A DNA stretch of 6,227 nucleotides from Alphaproteobacteria bacterium UBA4588 (GTDB lineage Bacteria; Pseudomonadota; Alphaproteobacteria; Puniceispirillales; Puniceispirillaceae): the NCBI GenBank assembly GCA_002387605.1, contig DGJU01000015.1, forward strand, positions 1 through 6,227, written 5' to 3'. The notes below the pieces were generated by a model. The model had not been told where the DNA came from, ran no database searches, and saw nothing but the letters and a program-made list of their open reading frames with translations. The first letter of the stretch is position 1; every line of letters begins with the position of its first letter. The position numbers and the translations under genes are program-made. Below, piece after piece: positions 1 through 6,227 of this stretch.

Positions 1-62
1 AAGACTTCACTTAATTCAATGAGACGTGGGTATAAAGTTTAGAAGAGTAGGACGCATCACTA
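1..62 (+). other. Leader upstream of gcvP, possibly including the tail of an upstream reading frame
   Basis: The frame starting at base 1 stays open for 13 codons (ending ...RRGYKV) and stops at TAG 40-42, so it could be the 3' end of an upstream gene. The other two forward frames stop earlier, at TGA 20-22 and TAA 12-14. The 13 residues do not resemble any GcvH or GcvT C-terminus I recognise, although those genes often precede gcvP. A modest ribosome-binding site, AGGA at 49-52, lies 10 bases before the gcvP ATG. TATAAA at 31-36 looks like a -10 box but has no recognisable -35 partner at the right distance, so I do not call a promoter. Confidence 0.35.
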
Positions 63-2924
63 ATGACATATTCAGACCTTTTTGATCAGACGCAGCGTGA
101 TTTCATCAGCCGGCATATCGGTCCTGATAAGCGTGAATGCGCTGATATGTTAGCCCAGATTGGAATGACGTCGCTGGATGCCCTTATTGGTCAGACGGTG
201 CCGGACAGCATCCGCTCAACCGCGCCCTTAGCGCTAGATGCGCCATTGTCAGAAGCAGCGCTCCTCTCTCACATGCATGACCTTGCTGGCAAAAACAAAG
301 TGATGACGTCACTTATCGGCATGGGGTATTATGACTGCTACACGCCGCCTGTTCTGCAGCGTAACATTCTGGAAAATCCAGGATGGTACACAGCCTACAC
401 GCCGTATCAGCCTGAAATTGCACAAGGCCGGCTTGAAGCGCTGTTAAACTTCCAGACAATGATTTGCGAGATGACTGGCCTAGATATGGCAAATGCGTCA
501 TTGCTGGATGAAGCAACCGCAGCAGCCGAAGCAATGGCTGTTGCGCATCGCGTTTCAAAATCAAAAGCGGTGAGCTTTTTTGTTGATGAAGATTGTCATC
601 CGCAAACAGTTGCGGTGCTGAAGACACGCGCTGAGCCGCTTGGCTGGCAGGTGATAATAGGCGATCCGGTCGCTGATATGAATCCCGATGAGGTGTTTGG
701 CGCGCTGTTCCATTATCCGGGCTCCTCTGGTGTTGTGCGGGATTATCGTTCGGCTATTGAGGGCCTAAAGGCAGCTGGCGGGTTTGCTGTGATGGCGTGT
801 GATTTGCTGGCATTATGTTTGCTAACACCGCCTGGCGAGCTTGGCGCTGATATGGCGATAGGGTCTGCCCAGCGCTTTGGCGTGCCGATGGGTTATGGCG
901 GGCCGCACGCAGCTTTTATGGCAACCGCTGATAAGCATAAACGTGCGTTGCCAGGCCGGATTATTGGGGTATCTGTGGACGCCTCTGGCGCGCCGGCTTA
1001 CCGGCTTGCCCTGCAGACCAGAGAGCAGCATATTCGCCGCGAAAAGGCGACATCCAATATCTGTACCGCACAGGCATTACTTGCTATCATGGCATCTATG
1101 TATGCTGTCTGGCACGGACCGGACGGGCTAACCCTGATTGCCCGCCGCATTCATCATCTCACATCTATTCTTGCAACTGGATTACGCGCTGCTGGCCTTA
1201 GCGTAACCGCGCCGGGTTTTGATACCATAACGGTTAGGTGTGATGATGTATCTGGCTTTATGGACCGGGCTGTTGCGGCTGGTATGAATGTGCGACGTGG
1301 CGAGGGGCATATTGGCATCTCCCTTGATGAGACATGCGAGCGCAAAACTGTTGAAACATTATGGTCGCTCTTTGGCGTTGCAGCTGAGTTTGACAGCCTT
1401 GATGGCACAACAGCTAGTGCGCTGCCTGAGGCTCTCACGCGTACAACTGCATTTTTGACACATCCGGTGTTTCATACCTACCGGTCAGAAACAGAAATGA
1501 TGCGTTATTTGCGCAAATTATCTGATAAGGATCTGGCGCTGGACCGAACAATGATTCCGCTTGGCTCCTGTACGATGAAACTGAATGCTGCTGCTGAAAT
1601 GATGCCTGTAAGCATGCCGGAATTTGCCAGAATGCATCCGTTCTGTCCGGCCGACCAAGCACAAGGCTATCATCAGATGATTACTGAGCTGGAAGCACAG
1701 CTTTGTGAAATTACGGGGTATGATGCGATTTCCATGCAGCCTAATTCAGGGGCGCAAGGTGAATATGCTGGTCTGCTGGCTATCCGGGGGTATCTGCAGG
1801 CGCGTGGTGAGACGCATCGCACCATCTGTTTGATCCCGTCTTCTGCGCATGGCACCAATCCAGCTTCATCGCAGATGGCAGGCTTTCAAGTGGTTGTGGT
1901 TGCCAGCGATGAAGAAGGCAGTGTTGATATTGCCGATCTAAAAGATAAAATTGCTGAGCATGCTGATAATCTTGCCGCGATTATGGTGACCTATCCATCA
2001 ACCCATGGAGTGTTCGAAGAAGACATTACGACGATTTGTAATCTGGTGCATGACGCTGGCGGGCAAGTCTATCTGGATGGCGCTAATCTGAATGCACAGG
2101 TAGGTGTCTCGCAGCCCGGCGCCTTTGGTGCTGACGTTAGCCACCTGAATTTGCACAAGACGTTCTGTATTCCACATGGCGGCGGCGGTCCCGGCATGGG
2201 GCCGATTGGTGTACGGGCACATTTGGCACCATATCTTGCCGGCCATGTGATGCATGATAACCCGCAGTCAGCAACGGGGCAGATTTCTGCGGCGCCGTTT
2301 GGCTCACCCCTCATTCTGCCTATTTCCTATGCCTATATCAAAATGATGGGCTCATCTGGTCTTACGCATGCCACCAAGATAGCTATTCTGAGTGCAAACT
2401 ATATCGCAGAAAGTCTGTCTGGTGATTATCAGATTCTGTATCGCGGTGCGCGTGGCCATGTTGCCCATGAGGCCATTTTGGATACACGGCCGTTAAAACA
2501 GTCGGTTGGCATTGATGCCGAAGATATCGCAAAGCGTCTGATGGATTACGGCTTTCATGCGCCAACAATGAGCTTTCCTGTTGCGGGTACATTGATGATC
2601 GAGCCAACAGAAAGCGAATCAAAAAGCGAAATTGACCGGTTCATTTCTGCTATGAAGGCAGTCCGGGCAGAAATCGCAAAAATAGAAGCAGGCGATTGGC
2701 CTGTTGATGATAATCCGCTGGTAAATGCGCCTCATACCTCTGAGATGCTTACCGCAGAGGACTGGTCACATCCCTATAGTCGGCACGAAGCATGTTTCCC
2801 AAGCGGAACAGACATCAGTACGAAATACTGGCCTCCTGTAAGGCGAATTGATAATGCCTTTGGCGACAGAAACCTTATCTGTACATGTCCGCCGCTCAGC
2901 GAATATGAAGACGCAGCCGAATAG
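63..2924 (+). CDS. gcvP: Glycine dehydrogenase (decarboxylating), P-protein of the glycine cleavage system
   Basis: This is the PLP-dependent P-protein. It decarboxylates glycine and passes the aminomethyl group to the lipoyl arm of GcvH, acting in the cytoplasm with GcvT, GcvH and Lpd. At 953 residues it is the fused single-chain form, close to the 957 residues of E. coli GcvP, and not the split GcvPA/GcvPB type. The N-terminus has the family motif RHIGP (about residues 17-21), which supports the ATG at 63. The N-terminal half, to about residue 440, carries the conserved MGYYDCYTPPV and PYQPEIAQGRLE stretches. The C-terminal half has LGSCTMK (500-506), SSAHGTNPAS (about 593-602) and NLHKTF with the PLP Schiff-base lysine at K699, followed by the glycine loop HGGGGPG (705-711). 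No frameshift or missing key residue is seen. The partner genes gcvT and gcvH are not downstream; they may lie upstream of the window. No terminator is evident after the stop, so read-through into hemC is possible. Confidence 0.98.
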   Translation: MTYSDLFDQTQRDFISRHIGPDKRECADMLAQIGMTSLDALIGQTVPDSIRSTAPLALDAPLSEAALLSHMHDLAGKNKVMTSLIGMGYYDCYTPPVLQRNILENPGWYTAYTPYQPEIAQGRLEALLNFQTMICEMTGLDMANASLLDEATAAAEAMAVAHRVSKSKAVSFFVDEDCHPQTVAVLKTRAEPLGWQVIIGDPVADMNPDEVFGALFHYPGSSGVVRDYRSAIEGLKAAGGFAVMACDLLALCLLTPPGELGADMAIGSAQRFGVPMGYGGPHAAFMATADKHKRALPGRIIGVSVDASGAPAYRLALQTREQHIRREKATSNICTAQALLAIMASMYAVWHGPDGLTLIARRIHHLTSILATGLRAAGLSVTAPGFDTITVRCDDVSGFMDRAVAAGMNVRRGEGHIGISLDETCERKTVETLWSLFGVAAEFDSLDGTTASALPEALTRTTAFLTHPVFHTYRSETEMMRYLRKLSDKDLALDRTMIPLGSCTMKLNAAAEMMPVSMPEFARMHPFCPADQAQGYHQMITELEAQLCEITGYDAISMQPNSGAQGEYAGLLAIRGYLQARGETHRTICLIPSSAHGTNPASSQMAGFQVVVVASDEEGSVDIADLKDKIAEHADNLAAIMVTYPSTHGVFEEDITTICNLVHDAGGQVYLDGANLNAQVGVSQPGAFGADVSHLNLHKTFCIPHGGGGPGMGPIGVRAHLAPYLAGHVMHDNPQSATGQISAAPFGSPLILPISYAYIKMMGSSGLTHATKIAILSANYIAESLSGDYQILYRGARGHVAHEAILDTRPLKQSVGIDAEDIAKRLMDYGFHAPTMSFPVAGTLMIEPTESESKSEIDRFISAMKAVRAEIAKIEAGDWPVDDNPLVNAPHTSEMLTAEDWSHPYSRHEACFPSGTDISTKYWPPVRRIDNAFGDRNLICTCPPLSEYEDAAE

Positions 2925-2985
2925 CGTTATCCTCGTGATAGAGACATGGGTTTTCTGCCTGTCGGGTTAAAGCAGACAATCTCCT

Positions 2986-3002
2986 TTACAAGTCTTTTGT
3001 AA
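2986..3002. repeat. Short A+T-rich inverted repeat in the gcvP-hemC gap
   Basis: TTACAA at 2986-2991 and TTGTAA at 2997-3002 form a perfect 6-base inverted repeat around the 5-base centre GTCTT. It ends 18 bases before the hemC ATG. It is not followed by a T tract and its stem is A+T-rich, so it is a poor intrinsic terminator. It could be a small operator or a weak RNA hairpin ahead of hemC, or it could be chance. The rest of the 96-base gap holds a second, weaker dyad (TCTGC 2954-2958 with GCAGA 2972-2976) and no recognisable promoter pair. Confidence 0.3.
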
Positions 3003-3020
3003 GTATGGGATGAAGTCCGC

Positions 3021-3953
3021 ATGACAACAAACTTTGTAGATTATGCCTCTGAGAGGCCGGTTACTCTTGCGAGCCGTATGTCGGACTTAGCGCGGGCACA
3101 GACAGATATTGTACGGGCCCGTTTATCGCCTACCCCAACACAAGTCCTTGGTTTGTCAACGAAGGGCGATGAGATACTTGACCGGCCGCTGGTTGAAATT
3201 GGCGGTAAGGGCGTGTTTATCAAAACACTTGAAGTGGCCTTGCTTGATGGGCGGGCAGATGCAGCTGTCCATTCAATGAAAGATATGGAAACTGAAATTG
3301 CGCCGGGCACGGCTATCGGCGCTGTTTTGCCGCGCGAAGATAGCCGCGATGCGCTTGTCGGACCTTTTGAGACCATTCAGGCATTACCGCACGGCGCTGT
3401 CATAGGAACAGCATCGGTCAGGCGGTCAGCCTTGTTACGTAATCTGCGGCCAGACCTTCAGATTAACCTGTTACGCGGTAATATAAATACCCGTTTAGCA
3501 CGCCTGCAAGCTGGTGAATTTGATGCGATTATTCTCGCTGTTGCTGGCCTGAAGCGGCTTAGCCTGCCTGTTATTTATACCCCTCTATCTGATTCGGTGA
3601 TGCCAGCGGCAGCTGCCCAAGGTGCACTCGCCATTCAAATCCGCACAGGCAACGAACGTGCTGATGCGCTTGCGCCGTTATTCGCCCAGTTGAACTGTGC
3701 TGAAACACACATTTGTGTAACAGCAGAGCGCGCTGTTCTTGCTGCCGTTGATGGTAGCTGCCGGACGCCACTTTCTGCTATGGCACGTCTTGATGGTGAT
3801 GCGGTGCATGTAACAGCTTGTGTGCTGTCCGAAGACGGCCAGCAGAAGTTTGAGGCGCGTGCTAATGGCCCTGCATCACTGGCAGCTGATATTGGGAATG
3901 ATATTGGGCGCCAGCTTCTTGATTTATGTGGTGGGCGGCAGTTTCTTGCCTAA
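3021..3953 (+). CDS. hemC: Hydroxymethylbilane synthase (porphobilinogen deaminase)
   Basis: This cytoplasmic enzyme polymerises four porphobilinogen molecules into the linear tetrapyrrole hydroxymethylbilane, the step before HemD. At 310 residues it is normal for the family. The catalytic aspartate is D88 in HSMKD (84-88). Substrate- and cofactor-binding arginines are seen in ASRMS (R19), in SVRR (R134, R135) and in LRGNINTRL (151-159). The cysteine that anchors the dipyrromethane cofactor is C247 in GSCRTPL. The N-terminal catalytic part covers roughly residues 14-225 and the cofactor-carrying C-terminal domain follows. The usual RxSPLA motif reads RMSDLA here, with aspartate in place of proline. 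The ATG at 3021 is the first available start, because an in-frame TAA lies at 3000-3002; it adds about 13 residues before the conserved core. The ribosome-binding site is weak (GGGA at 3007-3010). hemD follows after 56 bases on the same strand with no terminator visible, suggesting one transcript. Confidence 0.97.
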   Translation: MTTNFVDYASERPVTLASRMSDLARAQTDIVRARLSPTPTQVLGLSTKGDEILDRPLVEIGGKGVFIKTLEVALLDGRADAAVHSMKDMETEIAPGTAIGAVLPREDSRDALVGPFETIQALPHGAVIGTASVRRSALLRNLRPDLQINLLRGNINTRLARLQAGEFDAIILAVAGLKRLSLPVIYTPLSDSVMPAAAAQGALAIQIRTGNERADALAPLFAQLNCAETHICVTAERAVLAAVDGSCRTPLSAMARLDGDAVHVTACVLSEDGQQKFEARANGPASLAADIGNDIGRQLLDLCGGRQFLA

Positions 3954-4009
3954 AGAAGAGTAGCAGCAGTAACATTAGGTAGTGAATTTTTGAAGGAATG
4001 GACTAAGCA

Positions 4010-4765
4010 ATGACAAAACTTGCTGTACTTCGTCCAGAGCCTGAGTGCCAAAATGATGTTGCGATGCTGGCAGAGCGCGGTATCCCTGCTATTGCCCTGC
4101 CCTGCCTTTCAGAACGACGCATTCCAGTGCCTGAAGATAGTTTTCAGGATGCATCTGACGGCCTTATTCTGACCAGCCAGCGCAGTCTTACGATGCTTCA
4201 TCCTGACCATTATGCCGCGCTGCATCATCTGCCTGTTTTGGCTGTTGGCGCGCGCACAGCAGAGGTAGCCCGTCAGTATGGATTCTCCGACATTTATGCT
4301 GGCAGCGGCTCAGCACACTCTTTGTGTGAGCACTTGCAGCAAAGGTGTGAGGTCGCGGGGCGCAGGATGTCTTTTGACTGGCTAAGCGGACAGGATGTTC
4401 AGCTAGATATCAGCAATGCTGCCCCGGACGGCTGCACGGTAACGCGCCATATTTGTTATGCGATGGAGAACCGCACAACAGTTCCTGCCTCTTTTATCGC
4501 TCAGCTTGAGGCTGGTGAAATTTCTGCTGTTATGAGCCTGTCAGCCCGCACCCTCACAGCGTTTGTTCAATTGCTTCATACGCATAATCTATGGCATCAT
4601 CATCGTAAGATAAGCGTTTTGTCGATTAGCTCTGCAGCATGTGATGTGCCCTACGATGGGAAACATAATCTACAATGGCAAGAGATGCTGATTGCAGACA
4701 AACCTGACCATGCCAGTATGATGGCGCTGGCGCATAACTGGTACCACTCAGGTGAGTACTGCTAA
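4010..4765 (+). CDS. hemD: Uroporphyrinogen-III synthase
   Basis: HemD closes hydroxymethylbilane into uroporphyrinogen III while inverting ring D, at the branch point to haem, sirohaem and cobalamin. The family is poorly conserved, and this 251-residue protein is recognised from its pattern and its position directly after hemC. It opens with the typical VLRPEPE strand (6-12) and an LAERGIPAIALPCL stretch (20-33). Then come GLILTSQRSL (51-60), the usual 'TS' loop, and PVLAVGARTAEVARQYGF (75-92), the best-conserved segment of the family. The second domain contains HICYAMENR (147-155) and MSLSARTLTAFVQLL (175-189), which matches the second 'S.....F' loop. An AAGGA at 3993-3997 lies 12 bases before the ATG. 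An ATG at 3998 is in frame but is followed after one codon by TAA (4004-4006), so it cannot be the start. The domain assignment is family knowledge plus visual matching; no catalytic residue is decisive in this family. Confidence 0.9.
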   Translation: MTKLAVLRPEPECQNDVAMLAERGIPAIALPCLSERRIPVPEDSFQDASDGLILTSQRSLTMLHPDHYAALHHLPVLAVGARTAEVARQYGFSDIYAGSGSAHSLCEHLQQRCEVAGRRMSFDWLSGQDVQLDISNAAPDGCTVTRHICYAMENRTTVPASFIAQLEAGEISAVMSLSARTLTAFVQLLHTHNLWHHHRKISVLSISSAACDVPYDGKHNLQWQEMLIADKPDHASMMALAHNWYHSGEYC

Positions 4766-4792
4766 AACATGTAAGGGATGTGACGGAAATAT

Positions 4793-5494
4793 ATGGCAAG
4801 GTCTTCCTCTAACGCAGATACATCCCAGACTAAATCAAAGGCGCGTTCTAGCGCATCAGCTGCCGATGACGCACCTGCTTCAACAATGATATTTGATGCC
4901 ACGCCGCTGCGCCCCCGTATGATGCAGCGCCTGATTGGTGCGGCGCTTATTATCAGCGTGGCAGCGTTTGCTCTTGCGGTTTATCCTATTATACGGCCCC
5001 TCATTGGGTCTGCCTTCGGGCTTGCTGCTCTGGTTCCTGCCTGGCAGACCGAGATGTCGACGCTTCGCCAGCAGGCCACAGAATACCGCGCCTCTGCTGA
5101 AGCTGACCGCAGCGCGCTAACGGCTGTTATAACAGGCCTAGAGCAGAAAATTGAGACAGCCCTTTCTGCCCAGCAATCAGATCGTAAAACGCTGCTGGAA
5201 ATTCAGGCTGATATAGCGGCACACCGCGCACGGCTAGAGATGCTTGAGGCGCGCCCGATTATGCCAGAATTAGCGCCGGCTGTAGCGCCCGAAATATCTG
5301 ATACGGCGCCTAAATTATCGCCGCAGGCTGGTAATCCGCCGCAACAGCCAGAACAGCAAAACCCGTCATTCTGGCCTGACTGGTCAACGGATTGGACAGG
5401 TGGTTGGATAGATAGCTGGTCATTTTCTGGCATGTTTAACCATGTAACTGAGATGTTAAGCCTTCGCCGCATTGATGAGGCACCTTCCTCATGA
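4793..5494 (+). CDS. Mitofilin/Mic60-like membrane-anchored coiled-coil protein, short form lacking the C-terminal domain
   Basis: The protein has 233 residues. Residues 1-45 are a hydrophilic Ser/Ala/Lys-rich N-terminus. About 47-66 (IGAALIISVAAFALAVYPII) form a transmembrane segment, with a further hydrophobic stretch to about 83. Residues 84-152 look like a helical coiled coil. Residues 155-192 are rich in Pro, Gln and Ala. Residues 193-211 are a Trp-rich segment (W194, 197, 201, 205, 209), and the tail ends in LSLRRIDEAPSS. This layout between hemD and hemY matches the alphaproteobacterial mitofilin-like family (COG4223), whose homologue Mic60 shapes membranes at mitochondrial cristae. 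The LSLRR near the end resembles the conserved 'LVSVRR' that precedes the C-terminal mitofilin helices, but here the protein stops about ten residues later. HemX of gammaproteobacteria has a similar plan and is the main alternative. The N-terminus is expected in the cytoplasm with the coiled coil in the periplasm. A GGAA at 4785-4788 is a close, weak ribosome-binding site, so the start is only likely. Function is inferred from architecture and neighbours. Confidence 0.75.
   Translation: MARSSSNADTSQTKSKARSSASAADDAPASTMIFDATPLRPRMMQRLIGAALIISVAAFALAVYPIIRPLIGSAFGLAALVPAWQTEMSTLRQQATEYRASAEADRSALTAVITGLEQKIETALSAQQSDRKTLLEIQADIAAHRARLEMLEARPIMPELAPAVAPEISDTAPKLSPQAGNPPQQPEQQNPSFWPDWSTDWTGGWIDSWSFSGMFNHVTEMLSLRRIDEAPSS
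5475..5492 (+). promoter_or_regulatory. Hairpin covering the ribosome-binding site and start codon of the HemY-like gene
   Basis: ATGAGG at 5475-5480 and CCTCAT at 5487-5492 are perfect reverse complements around the 6-base loop CACCTT. The left arm contains the GAGG ribosome-binding site (5477-5480) and the right arm contains the first two bases of the HemY ATG (5491-5493). In mRNA the stem would hide both. Ribosomes finishing the upstream gene, whose TGA is at 5492-5494, would have to melt it. This suits translational coupling across the ATGA overlap. The structure is read directly from sequence; its role is inference. Confidence 0.4.
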
Positions 5495-6227
5495 TGCGCA
5501 AACTTATTCTTTTTATTGTCTGGGGCGTTGTTGTTGCGTTTGGCGTCAACTGGCTCTCTCAGCAAACTGGAAAGGCCAGCATTGAATGGCTCGGCTGGCA
5601 GATAGACGTATCAACCAGCCTTCTTGTCAGCCTTTTGGTTGGCGGTATTATTTGTCTGTTTATGCTGCAGCGGCTTGTAAAAGGCTTTATTAGCTGGCCA
5701 AGCTGGATGTCGGCAAACTGGAGAGCGCGCCGTAAGATAGGCGGAGAACGCGCCCTTGGTCTTGGGATGGTTGCCTTTGCTGCGGGCGATTTTAAAGCTG
5801 CTCGGAAACAGGCCCGAAACGCTGAAAAGCTGTTAGGTGCAGGGATGCTCCCAGACTTATTATCTGCGCAGGCAGCCCACGCATCAGGTGATAGCCGTGC
5901 CGCCTTGCGATATTTTACAGCCCTGTCGAAGCAAGAAGATACAGCCTATTTTGGACAGATTGGGTTGATGCGCCTGACCCATGAAAAAGGCCAGTCTGCC
6001 GAGAGTATCAAGAATGCCCGCGCAGCTCTGGCATTAAATCCTGATTCTGCGCCCGCCGCCGCCTTGCTCCTGGCGCATGATTTGACGCGCCAGAATTGGG
6101 TTGGCGCTTATGATAAAGTTGGCTTGCTTGCTGGCCATAACCAAGATGGCCTTGGACCGGCAGACACCTCTCTGCTCGCGGCTCATATCTGTTTAATGAT
6201 TGCTGACCAGAAAGAAAAAGCGGCAGA
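5491..6227 (+). CDS. hemY: HemY-type inner-membrane TPR protein, 5' part only (runs off the window)
   Basis: The frame from ATG 5491 stays open to the window edge, giving 245 complete codons; the 3' end is missing because of the window and not because of a mutation. Two hydrophobic segments lie at about residues 4-22 and 42-63. They are followed by PSWMSANWRARRK (70-82) and ALGLGMVAFAAGDFKAARKQ (88-107), which match the HemY N-terminal domain pattern (W..RRR, then G....A.GD...A). Helical TPR-like repeats follow, for example around residues 120-145 and 168-200, with ALNPDSAPAA at 181-190. It is the TPR protein called HemY in E. coli, not the protoporphyrinogen oxidase also called HemY in Bacillus. 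Its exact role is unsettled; it is tied to haem genes mainly by gene order. It overlaps the upstream stop codon by ATGA. A second ATG directly follows the first (5494), so the start could be one codon later. GAGG at 5477-5480 is the ribosome-binding site. Confidence 0.9.
   Translation, partial: MMRKLILFIVWGVVVAFGVNWLSQQTGKASIEWLGWQIDVSTSLLVSLLVGGIICLFMLQRLVKGFISWPSWMSANWRARRKIGGERALGLGMVAFAAGDFKAARKQARNAEKLLGAGMLPDLLSAQAAHASGDSRAALRYFTALSKQEDTAYFGQIGLMRLTHEKGQSAESIKNARAALALNPDSAPAAALLLAHDLTRQNWVGAYDKVGLLAGHNQDGLGPADTSLLAAHICLMIADQKEKAA

Noticed and set aside
31..36. TATAAA as a -10 promoter element for gcvP
   Set aside because: No -35-like hexamer lies at the proper distance (bases 8-13 read CACTTA), and A+T-rich hexamers of this kind are common by chance.
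313..627. Reverse-strand open frame of 104 codons inside gcvP, and several similar ones across 822-2622
   Set aside because: They lie wholly within gcvP, whose protein is conserved along its full length. Their translations show no recognisable motif and are best explained as antisense shadows.
2954..2976. TCTGC/GCAGA dyad after gcvP as an intrinsic terminator
   Set aside because: The stem is only five bases with a 13-base loop and no T tract follows it.
3041..3376. Reverse-strand open frame of 111 codons inside hemC
   Set aside because: It overlaps the conserved catalytic part of HemC, has a Ser-rich low-information translation, and has no independent support.
3954..3963. The 10-base string AGAAGAGTAG occurs both here and at 41-50 before gcvP
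   Set aside because: A shared 10-mer is expected several times by chance within about 6 kb, and the two copies sit at different distances from the following start codons.
5425..5494. Frameshift as the cause of the short mitofilin-like protein
   Set aside because: The downstream bases in the other frame encode a convincing HemY N-terminus starting exactly at the stop codon, so no lost mitofilin coding sequence is hidden there.
5203..5565. Reverse-strand open frame of 120 codons spanning the mitofilin-like gene and the start of the HemY gene
   Set aside because: It is opposite two genes supported by architecture and neighbourhood. Its translation has no membrane segment or known motif and looks like a shadow.

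Overview
The window is ordinary, dense bacterial chromosome with every supported gene on the + strand: gcvP, hemC, hemD, a membrane-anchored coiled-coil gene of the alphaproteobacterial Mic60/mitofilin-like type, and the first part of a HemY-type TPR gene that runs off the right edge. The order hemC-hemD-(mitofilin-like)-hemY is a familiar alphaproteobacterial arrangement, so an alphaproteobacterium is the best guess. By eye the base composition is close to half G+C, the intergenic gaps are short, and the protein sequences are divergent. This would suit a marine lineage such as SAR116, but that narrower placement is inference and not shown by the window.

Layout: 1-62 is a short leader that may hold the end of an upstream reading frame. 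63-2924 is a full-length, intact single-chain glycine decarboxylase (P-protein). 2925-3020 is a 96-base gap with a small A+T-rich inverted repeat and no convincing terminator. 3021-3953 is hydroxymethylbilane synthase and 4010-4765 is uroporphyrinogen-III synthase. 4793-5494 is the mitofilin-like protein. From 5491 to the window end is the HemY-like gene, which overlaps its predecessor by an ATGA. The gaps shrink along the row (96, 56, 27, then -4 bases), as expected for a co-transcribed and increasingly translationally coupled set.

Function: HemC and HemD carry out consecutive steps from porphobilinogen to uroporphyrinogen III. The two membrane proteins downstream are not known haem enzymes. 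HemY-type TPR proteins are associated with haem genes mainly by position, and alphaproteobacterial Mic60 homologues are linked to membrane shaping. GcvP belongs to glycine catabolism and one-carbon supply. Its link to haem synthesis is at most metabolic, since glycine is a substrate of the alphaproteobacterial ALA synthase.

No mobile element, CRISPR array, RNA gene or new defence-like system is visible. The most interesting item is the mitofilin-like protein. It stops where the conserved C-terminal mitofilin domain would be expected to begin, and just before that it carries a striking tryptophan-rich segment that would form a one-sided amphipathic helix. A second point is a hairpin that covers the ribosome-binding site and start codon of the HemY gene.
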